Source: Thermanaerothrix daxensis (GTDB lineage: Bacteria; Chloroflexota; Anaerolineae; Anaerolineales; Anaerolineaceae). Taken from it: 64,000 nucleotides of DNA. Location of the stretch: assembly GCF_001306145.1 (NCBI RefSeq), contig NZ_LGKO01000002.1, positions 868,001 to 932,000 of the forward strand, given 5' to 3'. Shown here piece after piece: positions 34,851-43,575 of the stretch. The notes beneath the pieces are model-generated. The model saw nothing but the letters and a program-made list of their open reading frames with translations, was not told the origin of the DNA and did not search any database. A program made the translations under genes and the position numbers. Position 1 is the stretch's first letter; each line of letters opens with the position of its first letter.

Positions 34851-36236
34851 ATGTCCACCCTCCTTGTCAAGCATGCCGCGCTTCTTATCACTATGGATGA
34901 CCTCCGTCGGGAGATTCCCGAGGGAGGTCTTTTTGTCCGTGACGGGTTTATTGAGCAGGTGGGTCCCACGGCTGAATTGCCGGCAACTGCCGATGAGGTG
35001 TTAGATCTTCGCGGGCACATTGTGATCCCGGGATTGATCAATACTCATCATCACTTTTACCAGACTTTGACCAGGGCGGTGCCGGCAGCGCAGAATGCCA
35101 ACCTGTTCAACTGGCTTAAGACGTTGTACCCCATTTGGGCGCGCATGACCCCCGAGGATATCTACATCTCCACGCAAACGGCGCTGGCCGAATTGGCGCT
35201 TTCGGGGTGCACCACGGCGTCAGATCATCTCTATCTTTTTCCAAATGGCTCGCGCCTGGATGATGAGATTGCCGCAGCGCGTGAGGTAGGGGTACGTCTA
35301 CATGCCTCGCGTGGTTCGATGAGTTTGGGGGAGAGCCAGGGAGGATTGCCTCCGGACAGCGTGGTAGACAGCGAGGAACATATCCTCCGCGACAGCCAAC
35401 GCCTTATTGAGACCTACCACGATCCCAAACCGGGGGCCATGGTTCAAATCGTGTTGGCGCCGTGTTCACCGTTCAGTGTGACCGGGGACCTGATGCGAGA
35501 GAGCGCACGCCTGGCGCGGCATTATGGCGTTCACCTGCATACCCATCTGGCCGAAACGCAGGATGAGGAGGTTTTCTGCCTGCAGAAGTTTGGCTATCGT
35601 CCGGTGGCTTACATGGAAAGCCTGGAATGGGTGGGAGAGGATGTCTGGTTTGCTCACGCCGTGCACGTCAACGCGATGGAGATCCAGGTGTTTGCTCGCA
35701 CCGGATGTGGGGTGGCGCACTGTCCGGGTTCCAACATGCGCTTGGCCTCGGGGATTGCCCCGGTGATGCGCTACCTGGCTCATGGGGTCAAAGTTGGGCT
35801 GGGGGTGGATGGTTCGGCCAGTAACGATAGTTCGCATTTATTGGGTGAAGCACGGCAGGCCATGTTGCTGGCACGTCTGGGTGCGGCGCTGGAGGGGGCT
35901 TCGCTCTCCAGCGAGGATGCACCGCCACTGATGACTGCCCGTCAAGCGCTGGAACTGGCGACACGTGGTGGGGCGGCTGTGCTGGGGCGCACCGACATAG
36001 GGTCGCTGGAACCGGGTAAGTGTGCCGACTTTGTGGCTTTTGATCTGAATGCGCTGGATTATGCAGGTGCACTCCACGATCCGGTAGCGGCGTTAGTCTT
36101 CTGTCAGCCCCAGCGAGCGAGTTATACCGTGGTACATGGCCGTATTGTTGTCAAAAACGGGGTATTGCAAACCCTGGACTTGCCGCGTCTTATTGAGCGG
36201 CACAATCGTGCTTCCCGGCGTTTATTGCAAGGCTAG
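34851..36236 (+). CDS. 8-oxoguanine deaminase-like aminohydrolase
   Basis: A 461-residue COG0402 amidohydrolase. Metal ligands are intact: HHH in INTHHHFYQTLTRAVP, HLHTHLAE, WFAHAVH and GLGVDGSASND. The segment QNANLFNWLKTLYPIWA is characteristic of the 8-oxoguanine deaminase and hydroxyatrazine hydrolase branch. It should hydrolytically deaminate an oxidised purine such as 8-oxoguanine to urate. ATG 34851 is used; an upstream GTG at 34836 is possible and neither has a clear ribosome site. It is the first gene of the locus, followed by adenine deaminase. Confidence 0.85.
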   Translation: MSTLLVKHAALLITMDDLRREIPEGGLFVRDGFIEQVGPTAELPATADEVLDLRGHIVIPGLINTHHHFYQTLTRAVPAAQNANLFNWLKTLYPIWARMTPEDIYISTQTALAELALSGCTTASDHLYLFPNGSRLDDEIAAAREVGVRLHASRGSMSLGESQGGLPPDSVVDSEEHILRDSQRLIETYHDPKPGAMVQIVLAPCSPFSVTGDLMRESARLARHYGVHLHTHLAETQDEEVFCLQKFGYRPVAYMESLEWVGEDVWFAHAVHVNAMEIQVFARTGCGVAHCPGSNMRLASGIAPVMRYLAHGVKVGLGVDGSASNDSSHLLGEARQAMLLARLGAALEGASLSSEDAPPLMTARQALELATRGGAAVLGRTDIGSLEPGKCADFVAFDLNALDYAGALHDPVAALVFCQPQRASYTVVHGRIVVKNGVLQTLDLPRLIERHNRASRRLLQG

Positions 36237-36303
36237 TTTACAGTTGAACTTCTTGTAGGTTGTTCATTGCGCTCTTGTCAGGGCCTTTTACCAGGAGGAG
36301 ACC

Positions 36304-38100
36304 ATGTCCAAGTCTATTACCCCTGAAATGACCCGTCGTCTGGTTGATTGTGCCATGGGGCGCTTGCCCGCTGATAAGGTTATTCGTAATGGCCGTTGGG
36401 TATCTGTGCAGACCGGAGAAGTCATTCCCCACACTGATGTGGCCATTTTGGGTGAGCGTATTGCCTTTGTGGGGCCGGATGCGAGTCATACCATCGGCGA
36501 GAAGACCGAGGTTGTGGATGCCCAGGAGGCGTATCTCGTACCTGGTCTGTTGGATGCCCACATGCATGTCGAGTCGGGCATGTTAACGGTGACGGAGTTT
36601 GTACGCGCTGTGGGCCCGCATGGCACAACGGGGATGTTCATTGACCCGCATGAGATCGCTAACGTGTTCGGGTTGAAAGGCGTGCGGTTAATGGTGGATG
36701 AGGCTATTGTGCAACCCATTCACGTGTTTGTGCAAGTGCCTTCTTGTGTCCCCTCAGCACCGGGTTTGGAGACTCCGGGTGCAACCATTGGTCCAGAGGA
36801 AGTAGCCGAGGCAATGACCTGGCCGGGGATCATCGGTCTGGGTGAGATGATGGATTTCCCGGGGGTTTTCCAGAGCCGTGAAAAACCCCACGCTGAAATG
36901 GCTATCGCACGCAATGCAGGTAAAACCATTGGCGGTCATTATGCTTCTCCGGACCTGGGGTTGCCCTTCCATGGGTATGTGGCCGGGGGTGCCGAAGACG
37001 ACCATGAGGGAACGCGGTTAGAAGATGCAGTAGCCCGCGCTCGTCAGGGAATGCGGGTGATGATGCGCTACGGTTCGGCTTGGCATGATGTGGCGACCCA
37101 GGTGCGCGCCGTGACTGAGATGGGACTAGATCCGCGCCGGTTCCTGCTTTGTACGGATGACAGCCATTCCGCAACCCTTGTGCAGGAAGGGCACATGGAT
37201 CGGGTGATTCGTCATGCCATTGCTCAGGGCCTGCGGCCTATTACGGCTATCCAGATGGCTACGATCAATACGGCTGAGCATTTTGGCGTAAGCCGAGATT
37301 TGGGGATGATTGCCCCAGGGCGTTATGCCGACATCCTTCTGGTTCCCGATTTGGTAGATTTTCGTCCGGCGGCAGTCATGGCCAAGGGCCGGTGGATTGC
37401 CCGTGAGGGACACTGGTTGATTGAGTTGCCGAGCATCACTTATCCGGAATGGGCATTGCACTCGGTGCACCTCAAACGCCCATTGACTGCTGAGGATTTC
37501 CGCCTCAGCGTTCCGGATGTGCAGCAGGGGCAGGTAACGGCCCACGTTATCGGCGTCATTGAAAATCAGGCTCCTACCCGGCATCTGCGAATGTCGGTGA
37601 TGGTAACAAATGGGGAGATCAAACCTGATCCGGAGCGCGATTTGGCTAAAATTGCGCTGGTTGAACGGCATCGTGCCACCGGGATTGTCCAGGTTGGATT
37701 GGTGCACGGGTTTGGTTTGACCGCGCGATGTGGTATTGCCACAACGGTGGCTCATGATAGCCATCATCTCATCGTTGTTGGTACCGATGAGGCGTGCATG
37801 GCGCAGGCTGTCAATGCCCTGGCAGAGTGCGGGGGTGGCCAGGTGGTTGTGAAAGATGGTGAGATTATTGGAAAAGTTGAGTTGCCCATTGCCGGCTTGA
37901 TGTCGAATCAACGTGCCGAAGTGGTGGCGGCTCAAGCCGAGAGCGTTCTGGAAGGTTTTCGGGCCTGTGGATGCAAATTAAATAATCCTAATATGCAATT
38001 GAGCCTGCTGGCCCTGGTGGTCATTCCCGAGCTACGTATTTCTGATCTGGGCCTGGTGGATGTAACACAGTTTAAATTCATCCCGGTTGTAGAGAGGTGA
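36304..38100 (+). CDS. ade: Adenine deaminase
   Basis: A 598-residue adenine deaminase of the Ade/COG1001 family. Visible motifs are PGLLDAHMHVESGM, GTTGMFIDPHEIANVFG, IGLGEMMDFPGV, the ligand His in GGHYASPDL, and LLCTDDSHSATLV. It deaminates adenine to hypoxanthine in the cytoplasm using two metals. A CAGGAGGAGACC ribosome site precedes ATG 36304. The GntR regulator starts one base after its stop. Hypoxanthine phosphoribosyltransferase is also encoded in this window. Confidence 0.95.
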   Translation: MSKSITPEMTRRLVDCAMGRLPADKVIRNGRWVSVQTGEVIPHTDVAILGERIAFVGPDASHTIGEKTEVVDAQEAYLVPGLLDAHMHVESGMLTVTEFVRAVGPHGTTGMFIDPHEIANVFGLKGVRLMVDEAIVQPIHVFVQVPSCVPSAPGLETPGATIGPEEVAEAMTWPGIIGLGEMMDFPGVFQSREKPHAEMAIARNAGKTIGGHYASPDLGLPFHGYVAGGAEDDHEGTRLEDAVARARQGMRVMMRYGSAWHDVATQVRAVTEMGLDPRRFLLCTDDSHSATLVQEGHMDRVIRHAIAQGLRPITAIQMATINTAEHFGVSRDLGMIAPGRYADILLVPDLVDFRPAAVMAKGRWIAREGHWLIELPSITYPEWALHSVHLKRPLTAEDFRLSVPDVQQGQVTAHVIGVIENQAPTRHLRMSVMVTNGEIKPDPERDLAKIALVERHRATGIVQVGLVHGFGLTARCGIATTVAHDSHHLIVVGTDEACMAQAVNALAECGGGQVVVKDGEIIGKVELPIAGLMSNQRAEVVAAQAESVLEGFRACGCKLNNPNMQLSLLALVVIPELRISDLGLVDVTQFKFIPVVER

Positions 38101-38101
38101 G

Positions 38102-38875
38102 ATGGAGAATCAACATCCTTACCAGCGTTTGCAAGTACAGCTGGCCGAATTGATCGCCAATACACCGCCAGGTCAGCGGTTACCCTCAGAGCCCCAATTG
38201 GCAAAAGATCTGGGCGTTTCGCGCGCCACTTTACGCGAGGCCATGCGCTCCTTTGAAGGGCAGGGACTCATTCGCCGCCGCCAGGGGAAGGGCACGTTTG
38301 TTGTTCAACACCCCCGGGTCATTGAGTCGGGGTTGGAGGTGCTGGAGAGTCTGGAGACTCTGGCGCAACGTATAGGGCTGGAAGTGCATATGGGTGAGTG
38401 TACTATCACCCGCTTAAATGCGGATGCGCTGGTGGCCGAAGGTTTGCGCGTTGAGCCGGGAACCGTGGTTGTGCGGGTGGAGCGCGTTATTCATGCAGAT
38501 AGTCGCCCGGTGGCTTTTCTCATTGATATCCTGCCAGAGGATATCCTGACGCCCGAAGAACTCAATGAGGGTTTCACAGGTTCCGTGCTGGACTTCCTTT
38601 TACACCGTGGTGTGCCTCAACTTGCAGACTCCTTTACTGAAATTCGAGCGGTGGCGGCGCCCTCAGATATTGCGCGGCGTCTGGAGATCCAGCGCGGGGA
38701 TGTGCTACTAATGTTCCAGGCTCAGCTTTTCGATGCCGGTGGGCGGGTGGTAGATTTTTCCCAAAGTTATTTCCTGCCGGGCTATTTCCGTTTCCACGTC
38801 GTGCGTCGGGTGGGAATACCCGTTAGCTCGCTTGAGTTTGAAGCGCAAGGAGGAGGTGCCAAGCCGGTTGGATAA
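38102..38875 (+). CDS. GntR-family transcriptional regulator (HutC/UTRA type)
   Basis: A 257-residue regulator. Residues about 5-70 form the GntR winged helix (LPSEPQLAKDLGVSRATLRE and GKGTFV). The rest is a UTRA effector-binding domain with VVRVERVIHADSRPVAF and LFDAGGRVVDFSQSYF. UTRA domains bind small metabolites, here probably a purine-derived compound (inference). It starts one base after ade and is followed by a new promoter region, so it can control both ade and the carbamoyltransferase genes. Confidence 0.92.
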   Translation: MENQHPYQRLQVQLAELIANTPPGQRLPSEPQLAKDLGVSRATLREAMRSFEGQGLIRRRQGKGTFVVQHPRVIESGLEVLESLETLAQRIGLEVHMGECTITRLNADALVAEGLRVEPGTVVVRVERVIHADSRPVAFLIDILPEDILTPEELNEGFTGSVLDFLLHRGVPQLADSFTEIRAVAAPSDIARRLEIQRGDVLLMFQAQLFDAGGRVVDFSQSYFLPGYFRFHVVRRVGIPVSSLEFEAQGGGAKPVG

Positions 38876-38911
38876 AGGCTAAAAATGTGTCAAATTGCTG
38901 TGCCTTACAGC

Positions 38912-38922
38912 GTGTATCACAA
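38912..38922. promoter_or_regulatory. GntR-like operator candidate before the carbamoyltransferase genes
   Basis: GTGTATCACAA, one mismatch from TNGTNNNACNA, lying just upstream of a TATAAC -10-like box (38925-38930). It would be the second site of the local GntR regulator. Weak evidence on its own. Confidence 0.3.
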
Positions 38923-38964
38923 CTTATAACAACACCTATTCTAAAACATTCGGAGGTTTAAGCC

Positions 38965-39918
38965 ATGCGTAGTTTTCTCGGTCGTGACATTCTCTCTTTG
39001 AAAGATTTTGAACGTGAAGAGTTCTTCCGCATCTTTGAGGTGGCTGAGCAAATGGAACCCATTGCTCGTAGTCGCCGCAACAGCAATTTGCTGGCCCATA
39101 AGACGCTGGTCACGGCTTTCTATCAACCCAGCACCCGCACCCGCCTGGCGCACGAGGCGGCAATGCATCGCTTGGGTGGTCACGTGACTGGTTTTGCGGA
39201 TGCCAAAATGACCCGCGCAGGCGACTGGTATCAGGAGTCCATTAAAGATACCGTCAAAATGCTGGAGTTCTACGGTGATGTGATTGTGATGCGTCACTTC
39301 CAGCAGGGTGCTCCTCATGAGGCGGCCAAGTGGGCCAGTGTGCCGGTGATTAATGCCGGAGATGGTTGGGGTGAACACCCAACTCAGATTCTCACCGACC
39401 TTTACACCGTACTGCGCGAGAAGGGCCGCATTGATGGCTTGAAGTGGCTGGCGGTGGGTGATATGCGCATGCGCACCATGCACTCTCTGGCTTATGCGCT
39501 GACTCAGTTCGACTGCCCGGTGACTTTCGTGGCTCCGCCTGAAATGTCGTTGACTGAGGAGTTCAAGGCTGAGCTGCGCCAGTACAGCCTTAACTTCAAG
39601 GAAGCTGAGCACGTCGAGCAGGTGATCCACGAGGCAGATGTCATCCTGGTTGAGCCGGTGGTGCAGCCCGATTACACCAAGGCCCGTGATGAGCGCAAGG
39701 GTGACGTTGGGCAGACTCCTGCGAATTACAAGATCACCCGTGAATTGCTAGAGCGCAAGGCCAAGGAAGGGGCTATCCTGCTGCACTCCCTGCCGCGCAT
39801 GGATGAAATCCCGACCGATGTGGATATTACCCGCTGGTCGCGCTACTGGCAGGAAGCCTTCTACGGTGTCGTGGTCCGCATGGCCATCCTGGCGCTGGTT
39901 CTGGGCGCAATGGAGTAG
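38965..39918 (+). CDS. Aspartate-carbamoyltransferase-like protein, altered second-substrate site
   Basis: A 317-residue PyrB-like protein. The carbamoyl-phosphate site is intact: STRTR at residues 56-60, MRH at 109-111, NAGDG at 130-134 and HPTQ at 138-141, with LHSLPRMDEI late. Where ATCase has the 80s loop with Lys84 (GKKGET), this reads TRAGDWYQES. The TRVQ aspartate-binding loop reads VEPVVQ, losing Arg229. It therefore should bind carbamoyl phosphate but not aspartate. A CGGAGG site precedes ATG 38965. YgeW and carbamate kinase follow, so a catabolic, phosphorolytic role on a ureido compound is likely. Confidence 0.85.
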   Translation: MRSFLGRDILSLKDFEREEFFRIFEVAEQMEPIARSRRNSNLLAHKTLVTAFYQPSTRTRLAHEAAMHRLGGHVTGFADAKMTRAGDWYQESIKDTVKMLEFYGDVIVMRHFQQGAPHEAAKWASVPVINAGDGWGEHPTQILTDLYTVLREKGRIDGLKWLAVGDMRMRTMHSLAYALTQFDCPVTFVAPPEMSLTEEFKAELRQYSLNFKEAEHVEQVIHEADVILVEPVVQPDYTKARDERKGDVGQTPANYKITRELLERKAKEGAILLHSLPRMDEIPTDVDITRWSRYWQEAFYGVVVRMAILALVLGAME

Positions 39919-39930
39919 TTTGAATGATGC

Positions 39931-39965
39931 GGCTCTGAGAGTCGGGTTTGTAGACTCTCAGAGCC
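39931..39965 (+). terminator. Strong hairpin between the two carbamoyltransferase genes
   Basis: A perfect 13-bp stem (GGCTCTGAGAGTC with its complement) and a 9-base loop, followed by ACATTTTGG. The T-tract is short, so it may act as an attenuator or an RNA-processing or stabilising element rather than a full terminator. Confidence 0.6.
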
Positions 39966-39993
39966 ACATTTTGGATGAGAAAGGAGAGTAAAG

Positions 39994-40974
39994 ATGCAAA
40001 CCTATTTACGTGGACGTGATCTAATCGGTGATCTGGACTTTTCGAAAGAAGAAGTTGAAACTGTGCTGGAGGTGGCTTTTGACCTGAAGCGCAAGCGCGC
40101 TTTGGGTGAGCCCACCCCCTACTTGCGGGATAAAGTTCTGGCCATGCTGTTCTTCTTCAGCAGCACCCGTACTCGCGGTTCTTTCGAGGCAGGCATGGCT
40201 CATCTGGGTGGTCACGCCGCTTTCATCGAGAGCCGCACAACCCAGATTGCCCATGGCGACACGCCGAAAGAGATTGGTGAGATCTTTGGGCGCTATTACG
40301 ATGGCATTGCCATCCGCCATGTAGACTGGGGGGTAGGGAACAAGTACATCACCGAGGTGGCGAAGTACTCGCGTGTGCCGGTGCTGAACATGCAATGTGA
40401 TATTTACCACCCCTTCCAGTGTCTGGCTGACCTAATGACTATCTTTGAGAAGAAGGGGCGTGACTTGCGCCGCAAGAAGATGGTGGTTTCCTGGGCTTAT
40501 GCGGCTTCCTACCAGAAGCCCATCTCGGTACCGCAATCCCTCATCCTACAGATGCCGCGCTTTGGGCTGGATATTGTCCTTGCGCATCCACCCGAGTTCC
40601 GCCTGATGCCAGAGATCATGGATATGGCGCGGGAACAGGCGCGCAAATACGGCACCGGCTTTGAGGTCGTGGATGACATGGACGAGGCCTTCAAGGATGC
40701 CGATATCATCTATGCTAAGTCCTGGGGTGCACTGGTCCACACCACCGATACTGAAGAGGGTGCGCGGTTGCTTCAGAAGTACTCGAATTGGATTACCGAT
40801 GAGCGTCGCATGGCGCTGGCCAAGCCAGATGCCATCTATATGCACCCGCTGCCGGCTGATCGCAATATTGAGGTAACGGATGGCGTCATGGATGGGCCGC
40901 AGTCAGTGGTGTACGATGAGGCCGAGAATCGTATGCACGCTCAGATGGCCGTCATGGCTCTGACCATGGCCTGA
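39994..40974 (+). CDS. ygeW: YgeW-type knotted carbamoyltransferase
   Basis: A 326-residue member of the YgeW branch of transcarbamylases. STRTR is at residues 57-61, QIAHGDT at 84-90, NMQCDIYHP at 132-140, then WAYAASYQKPISVPQ, AFKDADIIYAKSWG and MHPLPADRNIEV. These blocks match E. coli YgeW (SQIAHGET, WAYSPSYGKPLSVPQ). YgeW belongs to the anaerobic purine-degradation cluster, where it is thought to release carbamoyl phosphate from a ureido intermediate. It is shorter than the E. coli protein (about 396 residues) at the C-terminal insert. An AAAGGAGAG site precedes the ATG. Confidence 0.88.
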   Translation: MQTYLRGRDLIGDLDFSKEEVETVLEVAFDLKRKRALGEPTPYLRDKVLAMLFFFSSTRTRGSFEAGMAHLGGHAAFIESRTTQIAHGDTPKEIGEIFGRYYDGIAIRHVDWGVGNKYITEVAKYSRVPVLNMQCDIYHPFQCLADLMTIFEKKGRDLRRKKMVVSWAYAASYQKPISVPQSLILQMPRFGLDIVLAHPPEFRLMPEIMDMAREQARKYGTGFEVVDDMDEAFKDADIIYAKSWGALVHTTDTEEGARLLQKYSNWITDERRMALAKPDAIYMHPLPADRNIEVTDGVMDGPQSVVYDEAENRMHAQMAVMALTMA

Positions 40975-41008
40975 TGATAAAGATTCCTTAAAAACAGAGG
41001 TGAACGGC

Positions 41009-41956
41009 ATGGAACGTAAAGGTGTAGCGGTAGTTGCAGTAGGTGGAAATTCACTCATTAAGGATGCCCAGCACCAAACGGTGAAGGATCAGTACGAGGC
41101 GGGTGCCGAGTCTATGCACCACATTGCCGGTATGATCGCCGAAGGCTGGGATGTGGTCATCACGCACGGGAACGGTCCCCAGGTAGGTTTTGTATTGCGC
41201 CGCTCGGAGTTGGCTCGCCACGAGTTGCACGAAGTACCCCTGGATGTGTGCGGCGCGGATACACAGGGCGCTATTGGCTATATGTTCACCCAGGCGCTTT
41301 ATAACGAGTTTCTGCGCCGCGGGATGAATAAAAAGGCTGTGGCTGTGGTGACCCAGACTGTGGTAGATCGCAATGACCCGGCCTTCAAGAACCCCACCAA
41401 GCCGATTGGTTCATTCATGGATGAGAAAACCGCCAAAGAGCGTGCCGAGAAAGAAGGCTGGGTTGTGGTGGAGGATGCCGGACGTGGTTGGCGGCGTGTG
41501 GTGCCTTCGCCCATCCCGGTTGAAATTGTGGAAGCCCCTGCCATCCGCACCCTGATTGATGCTGGCTTTGTGGTAGTTGGTGTGGGCGGTGGTGGTATTC
41601 CTGTGGTGCGCACCGAAACCGGTGAACTGGTAGGCGTAGAGGCGGTCATTGACAAGGACTTCGGTTCGTCACTGTTAGCCACCATGATCAAGGCAGATGT
41701 CTTTATCATCAGCACTGCTGTGGAGAAGGTGGCGCTGAACTACAACAAGCCCAACCAGGTCTGGCTGGATAAGATGACGGTTGCCGAGGCCAAGGCCTAC
41801 ATGGCTGAGGGACACTTCGCCAAGGGCTCCATGCTGCCCAAGATTCAGGCCTGCATCCGCTTCCTCGAGAGCGGTGGGAAGGCGGCTCTCATCACCAACC
41901 CGGAGAATCTCACACGGGCCCTGCATGGTGAAACCGGCACCTGGATTGTGCCCTAA
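41009..41956 (+). CDS. arcC: Carbamate kinase
   Basis: A 315-residue amino-acid-kinase-fold enzyme. VVAVGGNSLIKD, THGNGPQVGFVLRRSE, NPTKPIGSFMD, GVGGGGIPVV and VIDKDFGSSLLA are typical of carbamate kinases. It converts carbamoyl phosphate and ADP to ATP and carbamate, giving the energy yield of the pathway. ATG 41009 follows AGAGGTGAACGG. It is 34 bases after ygeW, the same order of function as ygeW and yqeA in E. coli. Confidence 0.96.
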   Translation: MERKGVAVVAVGGNSLIKDAQHQTVKDQYEAGAESMHHIAGMIAEGWDVVITHGNGPQVGFVLRRSELARHELHEVPLDVCGADTQGAIGYMFTQALYNEFLRRGMNKKAVAVVTQTVVDRNDPAFKNPTKPIGSFMDEKTAKERAEKEGWVVVEDAGRGWRRVVPSPIPVEIVEAPAIRTLIDAGFVVVGVGGGGIPVVRTETGELVGVEAVIDKDFGSSLLATMIKADVFIISTAVEKVALNYNKPNQVWLDKMTVAEAKAYMAEGHFAKGSMLPKIQACIRFLESGGKAALITNPENLTRALHGETGTWIVP

Positions 41957-41973
41957 TTCGTAGGGTGTTGGAG

Positions 41974-42001
41974 GGGAAGGGTGAGTCTTTTCACCCTTCC
42001 C
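41974..42001 (+). terminator. Hairpin after carbamate kinase
   Basis: An 11-bp stem (GGGAAGGGTGA with its complement) with loop GTCTTT, 17 bases after the carbamate kinase stop. No T-tract follows, so termination may be partial. Confidence 0.55.
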
Positions 42002-42036
42002 TGCAAAAAGTGAGTTTTAGAAATTCCTTTATCGGT

Positions 42037-42042
42037 TAAAAT
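42037..42042 (+). promoter_or_regulatory. Possible -10 box for the BMP transporter operon
   Basis: TAAAAT in the 268-base gap before the lipoprotein gene, with no good -35. It would give a leader of about 175 bases that contains the 16S-complementary stretch at 42101. No known purine riboswitch consensus was recognised in the leader. Confidence 0.3.
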
Positions 42043-42100
42043 ACGAGCAATTAGTGTCTTTAGGGGTGGAGTGAATATAAAAAAATGAACCATCAATTTC

Positions 42101-42115
42101 AGAAAGGAGGTGATC
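42101..42115 (+). other. 15-base perfect complement of the 16S rRNA 3' end without a start codon
   Basis: AGAAAGGAGGTGATC is exactly complementary to the conserved 3' terminus of bacterial 16S rRNA, far longer than a normal ribosome site. No ATG, GTG or TTG lies at the usual distance behind it. It is inside a possible 18-codon reading frame (42085-42141, ATG to TAA) and 110 bases upstream of the lipoprotein start. Confidence 0.7.
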
Positions 42116-42224
42116 TTCGAACAGAAAACTGCATAGTGTAATTTCAACCCAATCTGTTGGTCCCAATCACTGTGATACCCATTCCCAGACTCTGATTGCT
42201 CAATTGTAAGGAGGAGGAAGAACT

Positions 42225-43514
42225 ATGAAACGCACGTGGTTTGTCCTGAGTGTTCTGTTGGTATTGGCCATGTTGCTGGCGGCTTGTCAGCCTGCTGCAA
42301 CGCCTGCGCCAACCACAGCACCGACCCAGCCGCCGGCTGAGCCTACCAAGCCGGCGGCAGAGCCAACCCAGGCGCCCGAAGTCACTGAGCCAGTGCAACC
42401 ACAGGAGTTCGTATTTGGGATGCTGCTGGTAGGTCCTTATAATGACCGCGGCTGGAGCCAAGCCCATTACGAAGCAGGTCTCTATGTTGAGGAGAAGGTG
42501 CCGGGCGCAAAGATGATCTACATTGATAAGGTTAACCCAGCTGATCGTCCTGGTACCACGCCCGAGCAGTTGGCAGAAGACCTGGTCTCTAAAGGCGCTA
42601 AACTGGTGATCTTCAACTCGGATGACATGAAAGATGGTGCTGAGGCCTTTGCCAAGGCACGTCCCGACATTATCGTAATCCACGCTTCGGGTGATGGTGC
42701 CTGGAAGGAGGGCAAGAATTACCGTGATCTGCCCAATCTCGGCAATGTGATGGGGCGCATGGAGTACGGCAAGATGATTGCCGGTTGTGCTGCCGCACTC
42801 ACCACCAAGACGGGGCAGATTGGCTATTTGGGTCCGCTCATCAATGACGAAACCCGCCGCTTGGCGGCCGCAGCCTACCTGGGCGCTCGCTACTGCTGGA
42901 CGGAGTACCTGGGGAAAGATCCAGCGCAACTTAAGTTCAAAGTCACCTGGATCGGTTTTTGGTTCAACATTCCGGGTGTGACTGCCGACCCGACCCAAGT
43001 TGCGGATGACTTCTTCAACAGCAACTACGATGTGGTGATCTCCGGCATTGACACCACCGAGGCGCTGGTTGAGGCAAAGAAGTTCCGTGGCCAGGGCAAA
43101 GAGGTCTGGGCCGTTCCGTACGATTATATCGAAGCCTGCAAAGAAGCTGAGGAGGTCTGCCTCGGCGTCCCGTACTTCAACTGGGGGCCGATGTATGCTA
43201 AATACATCCAGGAGGCAATTGCAGGTACCTGGAAACCCTCGTGGGATTGGGTTGGTCCAGACTGGAACGACATCAACAATCCGGATACCAGCCATGTGGG
43301 CTTTGTGAAAGGCGCGGCACTCTCTGCCGATGCTTCTGCCCAGGTGGATAAGTTCATTTCCGAGTTGGCTGCTGGCTTGAATCTGTGGAAAGGTCCGCTC
43401 AACTTCCAGGATGGCACGCCCTTCCTGAAGGAAGGTGAAGTGGCGACCGACCTGCAGGTCTGGTACTTGCCGCAACTACTGGAAGGCATGGAGGGCCAGA
43501 GCGTTAGCGAGTAA
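42225..43514 (+). CDS. BMP-family substrate-binding lipoprotein
   Basis: A 429-residue solute-binding lipoprotein: signal ending LAMLLAAC with the acylated Cys at residue 21, a long Pro/Ala/Thr linker, then a BMP (BmpA/PnrA) domain beginning FVFGMLLVGPYNDRGWSQ. Family members bind purine nucleosides. The linker and the LGPLINDETRR and DVVISGIDTTEAL segments fit the fold. GGAGGAGGAAG precedes ATG 42225. It is the first gene of a four-gene importer operon, and a hairpin after it probably lets it be made in excess. A nucleoside or nucleobase substrate is inferred from family and neighbours. Confidence 0.92.
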   Translation: MKRTWFVLSVLLVLAMLLAACQPAATPAPTTAPTQPPAEPTKPAAEPTQAPEVTEPVQPQEFVFGMLLVGPYNDRGWSQAHYEAGLYVEEKVPGAKMIYIDKVNPADRPGTTPEQLAEDLVSKGAKLVIFNSDDMKDGAEAFAKARPDIIVIHASGDGAWKEGKNYRDLPNLGNVMGRMEYGKMIAGCAAALTTKTGQIGYLGPLINDETRRLAAAAYLGARYCWTEYLGKDPAQLKFKVTWIGFWFNIPGVTADPTQVADDFFNSNYDVVISGIDTTEALVEAKKFRGQGKEVWAVPYDYIEACKEAEEVCLGVPYFNWGPMYAKYIQEAIAGTWKPSWDWVGPDWNDINNPDTSHVGFVKGAALSADASAQVDKFISELAAGLNLWKGPLNFQDGTPFLKEGEVATDLQVWYLPQLLEGMEGQSVSE

Positions 43515-43525
43515 TAGGATAACAA

Positions 43526-43551
43526 GGGGGAAGGCAGGATTGCCTTCCCCC
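43526..43551 (+). terminator. Attenuator-type hairpin after the binding-protein gene
   Basis: An 11-bp perfect stem (GGGGGAAGGCA with its complement) and 4-base loop in the 61-base gap before the ATPase gene, followed by CATTTGTAAA. Such hairpins usually raise the level of the binding protein over the membrane subunits. Confidence 0.65.
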
Positions 43552-43575
43552 CATTTGTAAATAGCCGGGTGAGAT

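Noticed and set aside
37126-37935. A 269-codon open frame antisense to adenine deaminase
   Set aside because: Shadow of ade; no motif and no start signals.
34722-42224. Purine riboswitch before the deaminase, transcarbamylase or importer genes
   Set aside because: The conserved purine-riboswitch core bases were not found in any of the leaders.
42144-43475. A 443-codon open frame antisense to the BMP lipoprotein gene
   Set aside because: It is the mirror of a clear lipoprotein gene, has no family motif or ribosome site, and arises from codon bias.
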